The notes below the pieces were generated by a model. The model was not told where the DNA came from. It saw nothing but the letters and a program-made list of their open reading frames with translations, and did not search any database. Below are positions 25,395 through 33,797 of a stretch of DNA of 64,000 nt, in pieces. This DNA comes from CAXXFQ01 sp963674475 (GTDB lineage Bacteria > Planctomycetota > Planctomycetia > Pirellulales > Thermoguttaceae): NCBI GenBank assembly GCA_963674475.2, contig CAXXFQ010000008.1:434001-498000 (forward strand), given 5' to 3'. A program made the position numbers and the translations under genes. Numbering within the stretch: the first letter of the stretch is position 1; each line of letters opens with the position of its first letter.

Positions 25395-28300
25395 ATGTCG
25401 AAGAAATCGCGAAAACAGAAAAAACGTTCTTTTTCCGACGAGCCCTCTCCGGTGGAGTCCTCCCCGGTTGAAAGAGACGATCGCGATCATGGGGAACCTT
25501 CCCCGAACGAAAAATCTCCTTCGCGCGATCCGTCGTCAAAAGAACCGGAACCGGCCAAAAAGGGTTGGGGGAAACGGTTGGTTCTGTTGGCCGTCGCGTT
25601 GCTTTTGATCGTCTGGGCGCTGCCGATTCTGGTGGCCCATACCCCGTTGGCCGGTTGGGCCGTTAATCGGGCGACCGGAAAGCTCAACGGCGAGATCCAA
25701 TTCGAGCAAGTTTCGTTGGGCTGGTTTTCGCCGGTCCAGGTCGAGAAAGTTCGCGTTCTCGACGAGAAGGGCCAGCCGGTCGTTGAAATGGACGCGATCA
25801 AGGGGGACCGTTCGTTGTTCGCCTTGGCGACCGATTTGAGTTGCTTGGGCACGTTTCGTCTGATCAAGCCGGTCATTCGAGTCGAGTTGCGTGAGGACGG
25901 ACAAACCAATCTGGAAACGGTTCTTGAAGAATATCTTGTCACGACGGACGAGTCGACTGAGCCGTTTTCGGTCCAGATCGAGTTGGTCGACGGGAAGTTG
26001 AACCTCGAAGACCTTGCGACCGGGCAGAAGACGCTGATCGACCAGTTCAATCTCGACGCGAAATTGCCCGACGCGTCGGATCTGTCGACCCGTTTGACAA
26101 CTTCCGGAACGATCCTCGATAAAAAAACGCCGGGCCGATTCGAGGTCGAAGCGGAGGTGGCCCAGTCGGGTCAGGTCACGATGACCGTCGAGCAGATCGC
26201 ACTGGAAAATTTCGCGGCTTTGCTGAAACGGTTTCTGCCCGAGTGGAAGCTGGCCGGGCGTCTGAACACCGAGCTGAAATGCCATTGGGACGATCGCGGG
26301 CCGTTGGATTCGCTGGTCGCCGAGGCCACGCTTCAAACCGAATCGCTGATCGTCCAAAACCGCCTTCTCGGCCCCGAACCGGTTCCGTTGGGAATCGTCC
26401 AGGCCCAACTGAAGGCGCATCGGGAAACGGGTAAAACGGTCGTCGACCAGGCGGATGTGACGTCGGTGATCGCTCAGATTAATCTCGACGGCAAGCTCGA
26501 ACTGGACGACGGAAAGCACGAAGAGCAGATCAAGACGTTTTTGAATCAGGAGTTCAAGGTAGTCGGTCACGTCGACCTGGCGCAAGTCGCCCGTTTGATG
26601 CCGAAAATGCTCCGGCTACAGGATCAGACGACCGTCAGCAAGGGAGATTTGAACCTGTTGTTGGAAAGCCGTCGACAGCCGTCGGGCCAGATGGCTTATC
26701 GCGGGCAGCTTCGGACCAGTGACTTGACGGCCTCGCGTCGGGGGCGTGAACTGATCTGGCAAAAGCCGATCGTCGTCAGCGTTGAAGCCAGTCGCAAGGA
26801 CGGGCAGGTGGTGTTGGACCATTTGGGCTGTGATTCGGAATTTTTGAACATCCGCGCTCAAGGGCGTCACGGCCACTTGAAGGCGTCGGTCGAGTTCGAC
26901 TTGGCCAAGTTGGATCACCAACTCGACGCGTTCGTCACGCTCGACGGGATCTCGATGTCGGGGAACGGCTGGCTCCGCTTGGTTTGGGATCAAGACGACC
27001 AGGGAAAATTCCACCTTCGAAACGATGCGACGGTCCGCGATTGGCGGCTGAGTCTGGTTCCGAACCGTCCGTGGACCGAACGTAGTTTGACGCTTGGCAT
27101 GAAGGCCGACGGACGGTGGTCGCCCGAAAAAAGGGTGCTTCGACTTGACGCGGCCGAGGCCGAGTTGATCGCCGGGACCGAGGAACTTCGGTTGAAGCTC
27201 AAGAACCCGGTCGAAGGGCAGCCGGATCGAATCGTTTGGCCGATCGGCCTCGAAGCCCAGGGGCAAATGGCCAGTTGGTCCCAGCGAGCGCACGCCTGGA
27301 ACTTGTTGGAAACGTGGGCTGCCGACGGCGCGTATCAGATCCGGGCCGATACCCTTTTGGCGGCCGATCAGGTCGAAATCCGCGGCGGCCAAGTGATCGT
27401 CCAGCAGTTCCAATTGCGAGGCCCGGATTTGTCGCTGTATGAACCGTCGGTGGAAGGAAATCTGGATGGGCGATATCGAATTGCCGAACGTCGGCTCCTG
27501 GTTGATCGGGCTTTGGCCAAAACGGGCGGGCTGTATCTCTTGCTCAGTGGGCTTTTGGTTGGCGTCCCGGAAAACGGTCCCATGGAGTTGGCCGGAGCGG
27601 TCGAATACCAAGGGGCGATCCCGTCGGTCTTGGCGTGGTTTCCCCAGTATCGGGAGACGCTCGCGCGAAAATTGGGCGGGTGGTTTTCCGGCAAGGCTCA
27701 GTTGAAGCAGATCGGGGCGACGACCCAAGGCCAACTCGAAACGACGATTCACAACGGGACCTATCAGACCGACTCGGGAAAACAGGTCCACGAGCCGGAA
27801 ATCCGCTTGAACGCCGGAGGGACATTTGACCAGGCGAAAAAGCTTCTCACGCTCGACAAGTTTCAACTGCACAGTTCGGGGGTCTCGGCCGAAGGGAAAG
27901 GGGATCTCCACGAGGCCGACTCGCAAACGGTGGGACGTTTCGACGGAAAAATCGACTACGACACGGCCGCGTTGGTCAAGCTGGCCCGACCGTTTATTGG
28001 CGGCGGCGTCGCCTTTCGCGGCAACGGGAGTCGACCGCTCGAATTGGCCGGTCCGCTCGATCCGAAATTGCTGAGCGCCTCGGGAGGGGCCGACTGGGCG
28101 GAAGCATACGTCTACGGTTTTCGGCTGGGACCGGGCAAGGTTGACGCGACGCTCAAAGACGGGCTTTTGCAGTTCGCTCCGATCGATCCGAAGGTCGGCG
28201 AGGGAAAACTTTATCTGGTTCCTCGCGTGGACCTGAGGCCGGAAAAGGCCATTCTGGAAGTCGAGCCGGGCAAGTTGATCGATCGGGTCCGAATCGATCC

Positions 28301-28889
28301 GGCGATGTGCGCCCACTTCCTCCAATATATCGCTCCGATTCTGGCCGGCGTGGCCGAAGCGGACGGGACCTTTTCGCTCGAACTGGACCAATGTCGTATC
28401 CCGGTCGAGAATCCGGCGGCAGGGCAGTTCAAAGGAAAACTCCTCATCCACGCGGTTCGTGTCGGGGTCGGGCCGATGCTTCGCGAGCTGGTCGTCGTCC
28501 TTTCGGAAGTCAAAGCGGCCGAGTTGAAAAAGGAGTCGGTCGTCCCTTTTCAGATGGCCAATGGCCGCATCTATCATGAGAATCTCGAACTGGTCTTCCC
28601 CGATATGACGATTCGCACCCACGGTTGGGTCGGTCTGGACAAGTCGGTCTCGTTGGTCGCCCAGATGCCGGTTCCGCCGAAATGGCTGGCCCAGGTGGGC
28701 GGCTCACTGAAGACGAGCCTCCAACAACAGACGCTCCAGATCCCGATCACAGGCACGCTGGACCGGCCCCAATTGGACCGCCGACGACTGGACCAGTACA
28801 GCCAACAATTTCTCCAAAGGGCGGCCGGAAACGTCTTGCAGGAAGAAGTCGATCGGCAGTTGAATCGGCTCTTCCAACCGAAAAAATAA
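25395..28889 (+). CDS. AsmA-like / DUF748-type large membrane-anchored protein
   Basis: The 1164-residue protein has a charged Ser/Pro/Glu-rich cytosolic tail (1-58), one membrane helix at about 59-80 (RLVLLAVALLLIVWALPILV), and a long beta-rich periplasmic part. The segment after the helix (LNGEIQFEQVSLGWFSPVQVEKVRVLD) and the C-terminal block with AsmA-type beta repeats match the AsmA/TamB/YhdP group, thought to bridge inner and outer membranes for lipid transport. The ATG at 25395 is chosen over a GTG at 25377. Its leader is almost entirely repeat copy 2. Family-level assignment is good; the cargo is unknown. Confidence 0.8.
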   Translation: MSKKSRKQKKRSFSDEPSPVESSPVERDDRDHGEPSPNEKSPSRDPSSKEPEPAKKGWGKRLVLLAVALLLIVWALPILVAHTPLAGWAVNRATGKLNGEIQFEQVSLGWFSPVQVEKVRVLDEKGQPVVEMDAIKGDRSLFALATDLSCLGTFRLIKPVIRVELREDGQTNLETVLEEYLVTTDESTEPFSVQIELVDGKLNLEDLATGQKTLIDQFNLDAKLPDASDLSTRLTTSGTILDKKTPGRFEVEAEVAQSGQVTMTVEQIALENFAALLKRFLPEWKLAGRLNTELKCHWDDRGPLDSLVAEATLQTESLIVQNRLLGPEPVPLGIVQAQLKAHRETGKTVVDQADVTSVIAQINLDGKLELDDGKHEEQIKTFLNQEFKVVGHVDLAQVARLMPKMLRLQDQTTVSKGDLNLLLESRRQPSGQMAYRGQLRTSDLTASRRGRELIWQKPIVVSVEASRKDGQVVLDHLGCDSEFLNIRAQGRHGHLKASVEFDLAKLDHQLDAFVTLDGISMSGNGWLRLVWDQDDQGKFHLRNDATVRDWRLSLVPNRPWTERSLTLGMKADGRWSPEKRVLRLDAAEAELIAGTEELRLKLKNPVEGQPDRIVWPIGLEAQGQMASWSQRAHAWNLLETWAADGAYQIRADTLLAADQVEIRGGQVIVQQFQLRGPDLSLYEPSVEGNLDGRYRIAERRLLVDRALAKTGGLYLLLSGLLVGVPENGPMELAGAVEYQGAIPSVLAWFPQYRETLARKLGGWFSGKAQLKQIGATTQGQLETTIHNGTYQTDSGKQVHEPEIRLNAGGTFDQAKKLLTLDKFQLHSSGVSAEGKGDLHEADSQTVGRFDGKIDYDTAALVKLARPFIGGGVAFRGNGSRPLELAGPLDPKLLSASGGADWAEAYVYGFRLGPGKVDATLKDGLLQFAPIDPKVGEGKLYLVPRVDLRPEKAILEVEPGKLIDRVRIDPAMCAHFLQYIAPILAGVAEADGTFSLELDQCRIPVENPAAGQFKGKLLIHAVRVGVGPMLRELVVVLSEVKAAELKKESVVPFQMANGRIYHENLELVFPDMTIRTHGWVGLDKSVSLVAQMPVPPKWLAQVGGSLKTSLQQQTLQIPITGTLDRPQLDRRRLDQYSQQFLQRAAGNVLQEEVDRQLNRLFQPKK

Positions 28890-28955
28890 CCGCTTATCGG
28901 TTCACGACAAGATGGTTTCTCCCTTCTGCCCTTCTGCCGAAAAACACGTGTCGAC

Positions 28956-30224
28956 ATGAATTACCCGAAAGTGTTTCGCGTTCGCCAGCATTTCGACTCG
29001 ACCCGATTGGACGACGTTGCGGCAACCGTGCGTCGTGAGTTGGAATCGCTCGATCTGCAAGAACAGGTGCGTCCCGGGCAATCGGTCGCCGTGCCGGTCG
29101 GAAGCCGGGGAATCGCAAATCTGGCGGAAATCACCCGGGCGATTGTCGATTATTTTCAGTCGATTGGTGCGCGGCCTTTTATCGTTCCGGCGATGGGTTC
29201 CCACGGCAGTTCGACCGCAGAAGGGCAACGGGCCGTTCTCGAGTCGTACGGCGTCACCGAAGCGTCGGTCGGTTGTCCGATCCGCTCCTGTGTCGAAACG
29301 GTCGTCCTCGGTCGCACGCCGCAAGGGTTCGACATCCATTTCGACCGAATCGCCTATGAAGCGGACCATCGTTTTCTTTTCAACCGGATCAAGCCGCACA
29401 CGAGTTTTACCGGCTCGGTCGAAAGCGGGCTGATGAAAATGCTGCTGATCGGCCTGGGCAATCCGGAAGGGGCGCGGACCTATCACCGGGCGATCCGCCA
29501 GTTCACGTTCGACGAAATCATTCGAGGGACCGCCCCGCTGGTGTGGGAAAAGTGTCCCGTGTTGGGCGGGCTGGCGATTGTCGAAAACGCCTACGACGAA
29601 ACGATGCTTTTAAAAGGGGTCCGCCCCGAGGCGTTCGAGCCGACTGAACGGGATCTGTTGACCGTCGCCCGCGAGAATATGCCCCGGCTGCCGTTTGACA
29701 CGGCCGATTTGCTTCTGATCGACCGGATCGGCAAGGATATCAGCGGGACCGGCCTCGATACGAACGTGGTCGGACGCAAAACGAACGACCATCGGGCGGC
29801 CGACGACGAGTGGCCAAAAATCGGGCGGATACTCCTTCGCGGCTTGAGCCCGGCCAGTCACGGCAACGCGATCGGGATCGGGATCGCCGAGTTCTGTCGG
29901 TCACGAGTCCTGCGCGAGGCCGATTGGGAGGCGACTCGGTTGAACGTCCTGAGTTCGGGCCGCGTTTCGGCCGCGATGGCCGCGTTGGACTACGAGACCG
30001 ACCAAGATGTGCTCGACGTCGCGCTAAAAACGGTCGGCCTGGCCCCGCCCGAACAGGTCCGACTGCTCTGGATCGCCGACACGCTCCATCTGGCCGAGGT
30101 CGAGTGTGCGGAAATCTACCTGGACGAGGCTCGGAACCGGTCCGATTTGGAAATTCTGACCCCGCCGCGAAATCTGCCGTGGGACGCCGACGGAAATTTA
30201 CCCGATTTGGGCTATTTTTCTTGA
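28956..30224 (+). CDS. LarA-like (DUF2088) nickel-pincer isomerase family protein
   Basis: The 422-residue protein resembles the lactate-racemase domain family. Conserved patches are VPVGSRGIANLAEI near residue 48, VPAMGSHGSSTAEGQ near 76-90 and NRIKPHTSFTG near 147, the last two supplying His and Lys residues of the kind used with the nickel-pincer cofactor. I see no larB, larC or larE genes nearby to make that cofactor, so either they are elsewhere or this member works differently. It lies 66 bp after the AsmA-like gene but function links are not evident. The reaction may be a 2-hydroxy-acid epimerisation, which I infer only from the family. Confidence 0.8.
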   Translation: MNYPKVFRVRQHFDSTRLDDVAATVRRELESLDLQEQVRPGQSVAVPVGSRGIANLAEITRAIVDYFQSIGARPFIVPAMGSHGSSTAEGQRAVLESYGVTEASVGCPIRSCVETVVLGRTPQGFDIHFDRIAYEADHRFLFNRIKPHTSFTGSVESGLMKMLLIGLGNPEGARTYHRAIRQFTFDEIIRGTAPLVWEKCPVLGGLAIVENAYDETMLLKGVRPEAFEPTERDLLTVARENMPRLPFDTADLLLIDRIGKDISGTGLDTNVVGRKTNDHRAADDEWPKIGRILLRGLSPASHGNAIGIGIAEFCRSRVLREADWEATRLNVLSSGRVSAAMAALDYETDQDVLDVALKTVGLAPPEQVRLLWIADTLHLAEVECAEIYLDEARNRSDLEILTPPRNLPWDADGNLPDLGYFS

Positions 30225-30346
30225 GACTACCTTAGGTAAGCCGAGTGTTTACCCCAGAAGAGGATGGAAAAGTGGCCTGTTATTCGTAAAAAGCGAGCGT
30301 GTTCACTTTTTCATTTTCGTAAGCTATCTCGTTTTTGGAGCTAGCC

Positions 30347-30375
30347 TTGACCCCCGACCGGATTTTTTCTATCCT
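30347..30375 (+). promoter_or_regulatory. Promoter for the lipoprotein gene
   Basis: TTGACC at 30347-30352, a 17-bp spacer and TATCCT at 30370-30375. Initiation near 30382 leaves a leader of about 70 nt. Confidence 0.65.
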
Positions 30376-30454
30376 TCGCGCTCGACTAACTGGAGGGTCC
30401 GACTGAAAATCCTCCTTTCCACTTCCTTTTCCTAGATTACGCAATCTTTCGGTA

Positions 30455-31327
30455 ATGACATTGAACGTTCGACTTCAGCATTTCGGCGTCCTCTTTCTGG
30501 CGATCATTTTGATCGGCTGTACGCCGGTGAATAAGAAGCGGGGCCAGTCGCCGTTGCAGAAGGTCATGATGTCGCCCGACTGCGTCGCGTTGGATATCTA
30601 TTACGTTCCGATGCCGGCCGGGGACGAGACGATCGAGGCCCGTTTGTGGCAAGAGTTGGACGAACAATCGATCTCCCCAGAACGGCGGATTCCGCTTTTA
30701 TCCAACGGCATCCGAGTCGGACTGGCTTCCGGGTTGCTTTCGGGCCCGTTGGTCGAACTGCTTCAGATCGAAGGGAAACCGGTTTCCGACGGTAGTTTTG
30801 CTCAAGCGCCTTTGGAAAAGATCGCCGACAAACCGGGCGTGATGCACCGTCATCTCCAGTTGCATTTCGGCCGAGAGGGCGAAATCGTGGCGACGGAGTC
30901 TTGGGACGATCTGCCGTTGATCGTGGCTGATCAGAAGGGGCACGTCCATGGAAAAACCTATTTCCAAGCCCAGCCGATTTTCACGGTCGAGGTCGAGCCG
31001 GAAACGGACGGCCGGGTTCGACTCCGTCTGACGCCCGAGCTGCAATACGGTCAGGTTCGCCAACGTTGGACCGGCGGTCAGCAGTCGGCCTTACGACTTG
31101 AATCGGGTCGCGAAACCGAGACTTTCGACGAGTATGTCATCGAGTCGATTCTCGCGCCCGGCGAAATGCTTGTCGCCGGCGACAAGACGTCACAACCGGG
31201 AAGTCTGGGCTACCATTTCTTCAACGAACCGCCCACGGCCGAACCGCAACGGAAGCTGTTGATCATCCGGGTCTCGCAAACGCAGCACGACGATATCACC
31301 CAGGTTGCCGTGGTCGAAGGCGATTAA
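30455..31327 (+). CDS. Hypothetical lipoprotein of a planctomycete type
   Basis: The 290-residue protein carries a lipoprotein signal, with FLAIILIGC placing the lipidated Cys at residue 22. The mature region begins with a basic patch, then a DIYYVPMPAGDETIEARLWQ segment and SNGIRVGLASGLLSG. I recall similar planctomycete hypothetical proteins with this N-terminal pattern, but no function is known to me. The C-terminal half is beta-rich with LRLTPELQYGQVRQRW, faintly like the N-domains of secretins. It has its own promoter and ends at a terminator shared with the BMC operon. Confidence 0.7.
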   Translation: MTLNVRLQHFGVLFLAIILIGCTPVNKKRGQSPLQKVMMSPDCVALDIYYVPMPAGDETIEARLWQELDEQSISPERRIPLLSNGIRVGLASGLLSGPLVELLQIEGKPVSDGSFAQAPLEKIADKPGVMHRHLQLHFGREGEIVATESWDDLPLIVADQKGHVHGKTYFQAQPIFTVEVEPETDGRVRLRLTPELQYGQVRQRWTGGQQSALRLESGRETETFDEYVIESILAPGEMLVAGDKTSQPGSLGYHFFNEPPTAEPQRKLLIIRVSQTQHDDITQVAVVEGD

Positions 31328-31377
31328 GCTTGCCTATCAGAAAAGGTCGCCGGTTCTTGTGAGCCCGAAGGTATTCA

Positions 31378-31420
31378 AAAAAAGAGCCGAGATCGCTTCA
31401 CGATCTCAGCCCTCTTTTGA
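31378..31420. terminator. Bidirectional terminator between the lipoprotein gene and the BMC operon
   Basis: AAAAGAG and CTCTTTT form the outer stem and GAGATCG and CGATCTC the inner stem around CTTCA. Flanking A and T runs let it work on both strands, ending the plus-strand lipoprotein gene and the minus-strand microcompartment operon. Confidence 0.8.
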
Positions 31421-31438
31421 AGTTTCGCTCTTTTACTT

Positions 31439-32302
31439 TTACTGCTTCGACAACGCTTCCATCACTCGGTTGGTGATCGCCTGAATCAGGGCCTCTTGGT
31501 CCATCTCGCCAGTGGCGGCCGGTTGGTTTTGCACGGCGGGGGCGGTTTGCTTAAAACTGGGCGGGGTAAAGGCCTTTTGCTCGACGCCGCTGTTTTGCCA
31601 ACTGCTGCGGAAGACGTCGTTGGCGCAGATGTCGCAGTTTTGCATCTCGTTCCGCGGATCGCTGATCCCCCATTCCTGCTTAAGGTTCAGAAGATCGCGG
31701 GTTTCCGGTTCGGTGAAGTAGCCGACTCGACCCAGGCCGCGGGCCAACATCAACATCCGACAGTAGGCGTCCAACACTTCGGTCCACCAGTAGGCCTTTT
31801 CGACCGTCGGTCCCCAACTGACCGTCCCGTGGTTGGCCAGGATGATGACGTTCGACTTGTTGACGAACGGCAAAATCGTGTCGGCGAAGTTTTTGCCGCC
31901 GGGGATTTCGTAACGGGCGACCGGCACTTCGCCGAGGAAAATTTCCACTTCGGGCAAGACGCACTGCGGGACCGGCTCCCGAGCGATGCCGAACGCGGTG
32001 GCGTGGGGCGGATGACAGTGGACGACCGACTTGACCTCGGGCCGCTCCTTCATGATCGCCAAGTGCAGGAGGATTTCACTGGTCCGTTTGCGTCGACCGG
32101 CAAGCTGGTTTCCTTCCATGTCGACCACGCATAGATCGTCGGGTTTCATGAACCCTTTGGTGATCAGCGTCGGCGTACAGACGATTTCGTTTTCGCTGTA
32201 GCGATAGCTGATGTTCCCGTCGTTGGCCGCCGCGAATCCTTTCTTATAAAGACGGTCTCCAATCTCGCAGATTTCTTTTTTGATTTGGTGGAGGCTAACC
32301 AT
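31439..32302 (-). CDS. Microcompartment class II aldolase (fuculose/rhamnulose-1-phosphate type)
   Basis: The class II aldolase/adducin fold is clear: AANDGNISYRY near residue 26, SVVHCHPPHATAF near 90-103 with two zinc His residues, and LANHGTVSWGP near 152 with a third. In planctomycete microcompartments this enzyme splits L-fuculose- or L-rhamnulose-1-phosphate into DHAP and lactaldehyde. After the 225-residue catalytic part comes a Pro/Gln/Ala-rich linker (about 240-265) and a C-terminal amphipathic helix DQEALIQAITNRVMEALSKQ, the hallmark of an encapsulation peptide that takes cargo to the shell. It is the last gene of the operon, 61 bp after the preceding BMC-P gene. Sugar specificity is inferred from the locus type. 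Confidence 0.9.
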   Translation of the reverse strand: MVSLHQIKKEICEIGDRLYKKGFAAANDGNISYRYSENEIVCTPTLITKGFMKPDDLCVVDMEGNQLAGRRKRTSEILLHLAIMKERPEVKSVVHCHPPHATAFGIAREPVPQCVLPEVEIFLGEVPVARYEIPGGKNFADTILPFVNKSNVIILANHGTVSWGPTVEKAYWWTEVLDAYCRMLMLARGLGRVGYFTEPETRDLLNLKQEWGISDPRNEMQNCDICANDVFRSSWQNSGVEQKAFTPPSFKQTAPAVQNQPAATGEMDQEALIQAITNRVMEALSKQ

Positions 32303-32363
32303 CTTACTTGTTCACTCTCTTCTATGGTTTGGTGCAGTTGGGCACCGAGGTTAAAAATACGGG

Positions 32364-32675
32364 TTATTTCCTGGTAGCCGTCGCGTCCATCGGGGATTCG
32401 ATCCGAACCGAATCGAGGATGGCCGCGATATAGGCGTCGAGGGGTTTTACGTCGGGGTGAAACGGCATGGCCGCCTCGCGTCCTTCACTGATCGCGACCA
32501 GACAACCGACATCGGCGCCGATCTCGTCGTAAGCGGTCAGCTCTTCGGACGACTCGTCTTCCCGGCCGGTCAAGTCATCCAGTGTCAGGGGCACGACCAC
32601 CTTGAACCGAGCGCCCCACAACGACGGGTGCTGGCTGTTGAGCGTGACGGTGCCGACGACTTTCGCAATTCGCAT
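32364..32675 (-). CDS. BMC-P pentameric vertex protein (EutN/CcmL family), third copy
   Basis: The 103-residue product is an EutN/CcmL-type protein, which forms pentamers that close the vertices of the polyhedral shell. It starts MRIAKVVGTVTLNSQHPSL, keeps KVVVPLTLDD, and has the central GADVGCLVAISEGREAA and AAILDSVRI strands of the fold. A longer start at 32753 would overlap the preceding gene and adds a non-homologous segment, so the ATG at 32675 is preferred. It is one of three diverged pentamer genes in the operon, a number typical of the Planctomycetes-Verrucomicrobia microcompartment type. Confidence 0.9.
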   Translation of the reverse strand: MRIAKVVGTVTLNSQHPSLWGARFKVVVPLTLDDLTGREDESSEELTAYDEIGADVGCLVAISEGREAAMPFHPDVKPLDAYIAAILDSVRIESPMDATATRK

Positions 32676-32719
32676 GGACAGACCAACCGGGTTGGTTTTT
32701 TGGTTTTTTAAATACTTTT

Positions 32720-33457
32720 TTACGTCAAACGTTCGGTCAACGCCGACGGGCATTCGATCCCATCGAGGCGGGCAAACGCTTCGACCATCCGTTTCAAATG
32801 AAACTGACTCTTGCCGATCGGGTCGACCACCATCAGGTTGGCGCCGACCTCACGGACTTCTTGTTCGATCGACTCGATTCCGTCGACCGACACGGCCCGG
32901 ACGCCCGGTTTTCGGTTCAACAGGCAAAGGGCGGCCGAACGGTACGCGGTCAAAATTACCCCGCGTGCCGATTGGTCGGTCAATACTTGGGCCATCCGGT
33001 CCGACGTCTCGACCAGACAACGGCTCGTTGACGCTTCGACGGCGATCCCGCTTCTGGTCAACGGCTCGGCGATCGATATCACCTCGACCGGCGTCAGGGC
33101 GGCGACCAGGGTCACCCGCGGCCCGGCGACGGACACCGGTTTGAGCGTCGTGGTCGTGTAACGAACGGCCACTTTCTTGTCTTGTAAAACCTCGCGTGCC
33201 GACGGGGTCAACACGGTTCCCGGCGAGACGACGATCTGTCGAATCCCGTCCAGCTTTCGTTCGATCTGATCGACCGTTACGACCGGCGTCGTCAGGACCA
33301 GTTCGGTCGAGTCGATCGCCCCTGATTCCACGGTGGTCGATTCGCTCGGGGCGGCTTCCATCGAAGTTGCGCAGGCCGATTCGGCCGGGTCGGCCCCTTC
33401 GAGTTGGGCGAGGACCTCTCGGACGATTCGTTCGATGTCGCTTGCGGTAAAATTCAT
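32720..33457 (-). CDS. Microcompartment lumen protein of unknown function
   Basis: The 245-residue protein begins with an amphipathic helix FTASDIERIVREVLAQLEG, like the encapsulation peptides of the aldehyde dehydrogenase and PduL in the same operon, so it is probably cargo. A Ser/Glu/Ala/Thr-rich linker follows (about 20-55). Then comes QIVVSPGTVLTPSAREVLQDKKVAVRY, a motif often seen after the linker in microcompartment proteins, and an alpha/beta domain with ARGVILTAYRSAALCLLNRKPGVRAV that is faintly like ribose-5-phosphate isomerase B. I cannot name its reaction. Its start overlaps the upstream BMC-P stop by four bases (ATGA), suggesting coupled translation. Confidence 0.8.
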   Translation of the reverse strand: MNFTASDIERIVREVLAQLEGADPAESACATSMEAAPSESTTVESGAIDSTELVLTTPVVTVDQIERKLDGIRQIVVSPGTVLTPSAREVLQDKKVAVRYTTTTLKPVSVAGPRVTLVAALTPVEVISIAEPLTRSGIAVEASTSRCLVETSDRMAQVLTDQSARGVILTAYRSAALCLLNRKPGVRAVSVDGIESIEQEVREVGANLMVVDPIGKSQFHLKRMVEAFARLDGIECPSALTERLT

Positions 33458-33711
33458 TCGTCGGCGATTCCCAACACGGACCAGCGGACGGGCGAGTTGT
33501 CGACCCCCAACAGTTCACGGGTGAACTTGCCATCGCTGGAAATAATCACGGTTTCTCCCGGGCCCGATCCCAATCGGTCGACCGCCAACGCCGGAAAACC
33601 GTCCGGGCGCCCGTCGGCGTCAAGCGGTTGCACGACCGAAAGCTTCCATCCTTCCATCGAAGGATGCTTTACGGTCGAAACGGCGGATCCCAAAACGTGG
33701 GCGATTTGCAT
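33454..33711 (-). CDS. BMC-P pentameric vertex protein (EutN/CcmL family), second copy
   Basis: This 85-residue protein is the shortest of the three pentamer-type proteins here. It opens with QIAHVLGSAVSTVKHPSMEGWKL and keeps the LSVVQPLDADGRP, LAVDRLGSGPGETVIISSDG and SVLGIAD elements of the EutN/CcmL barrel. It would cap shell vertices. The stop overlaps the start of the unknown lumen protein, and it lies 86 bp after the aldehyde dehydrogenase gene, so it is inside the operon. Confidence 0.9.
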   Translation of the reverse strand: MQIAHVLGSAVSTVKHPSMEGWKLSVVQPLDADGRPDGFPALAVDRLGSGPGETVIISSDGKFTRELLGVDNSPVRWSVLGIADE

Positions 33712-33797
33712 AGGTCGGTTTTTTCGTGGCGTCAGGGAAAGGGTAAACGCTTTTTTAAAGGGTTTTTTTAAGTCTTTTGCCAGGGGCAGCGTGGGAT

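Noticed and set aside
26616..28622. Long minus-strand open frame of 668 codons opposite the AsmA-like gene
   Set aside because: It is a mirror of the real gene caused by GC-rich codons; it is rich in Arg and Gly and has no recognisable domain. The same holds for long frames opposite leuC (2385-3794), fabF (8017-10098) and rarA (44727-45836).
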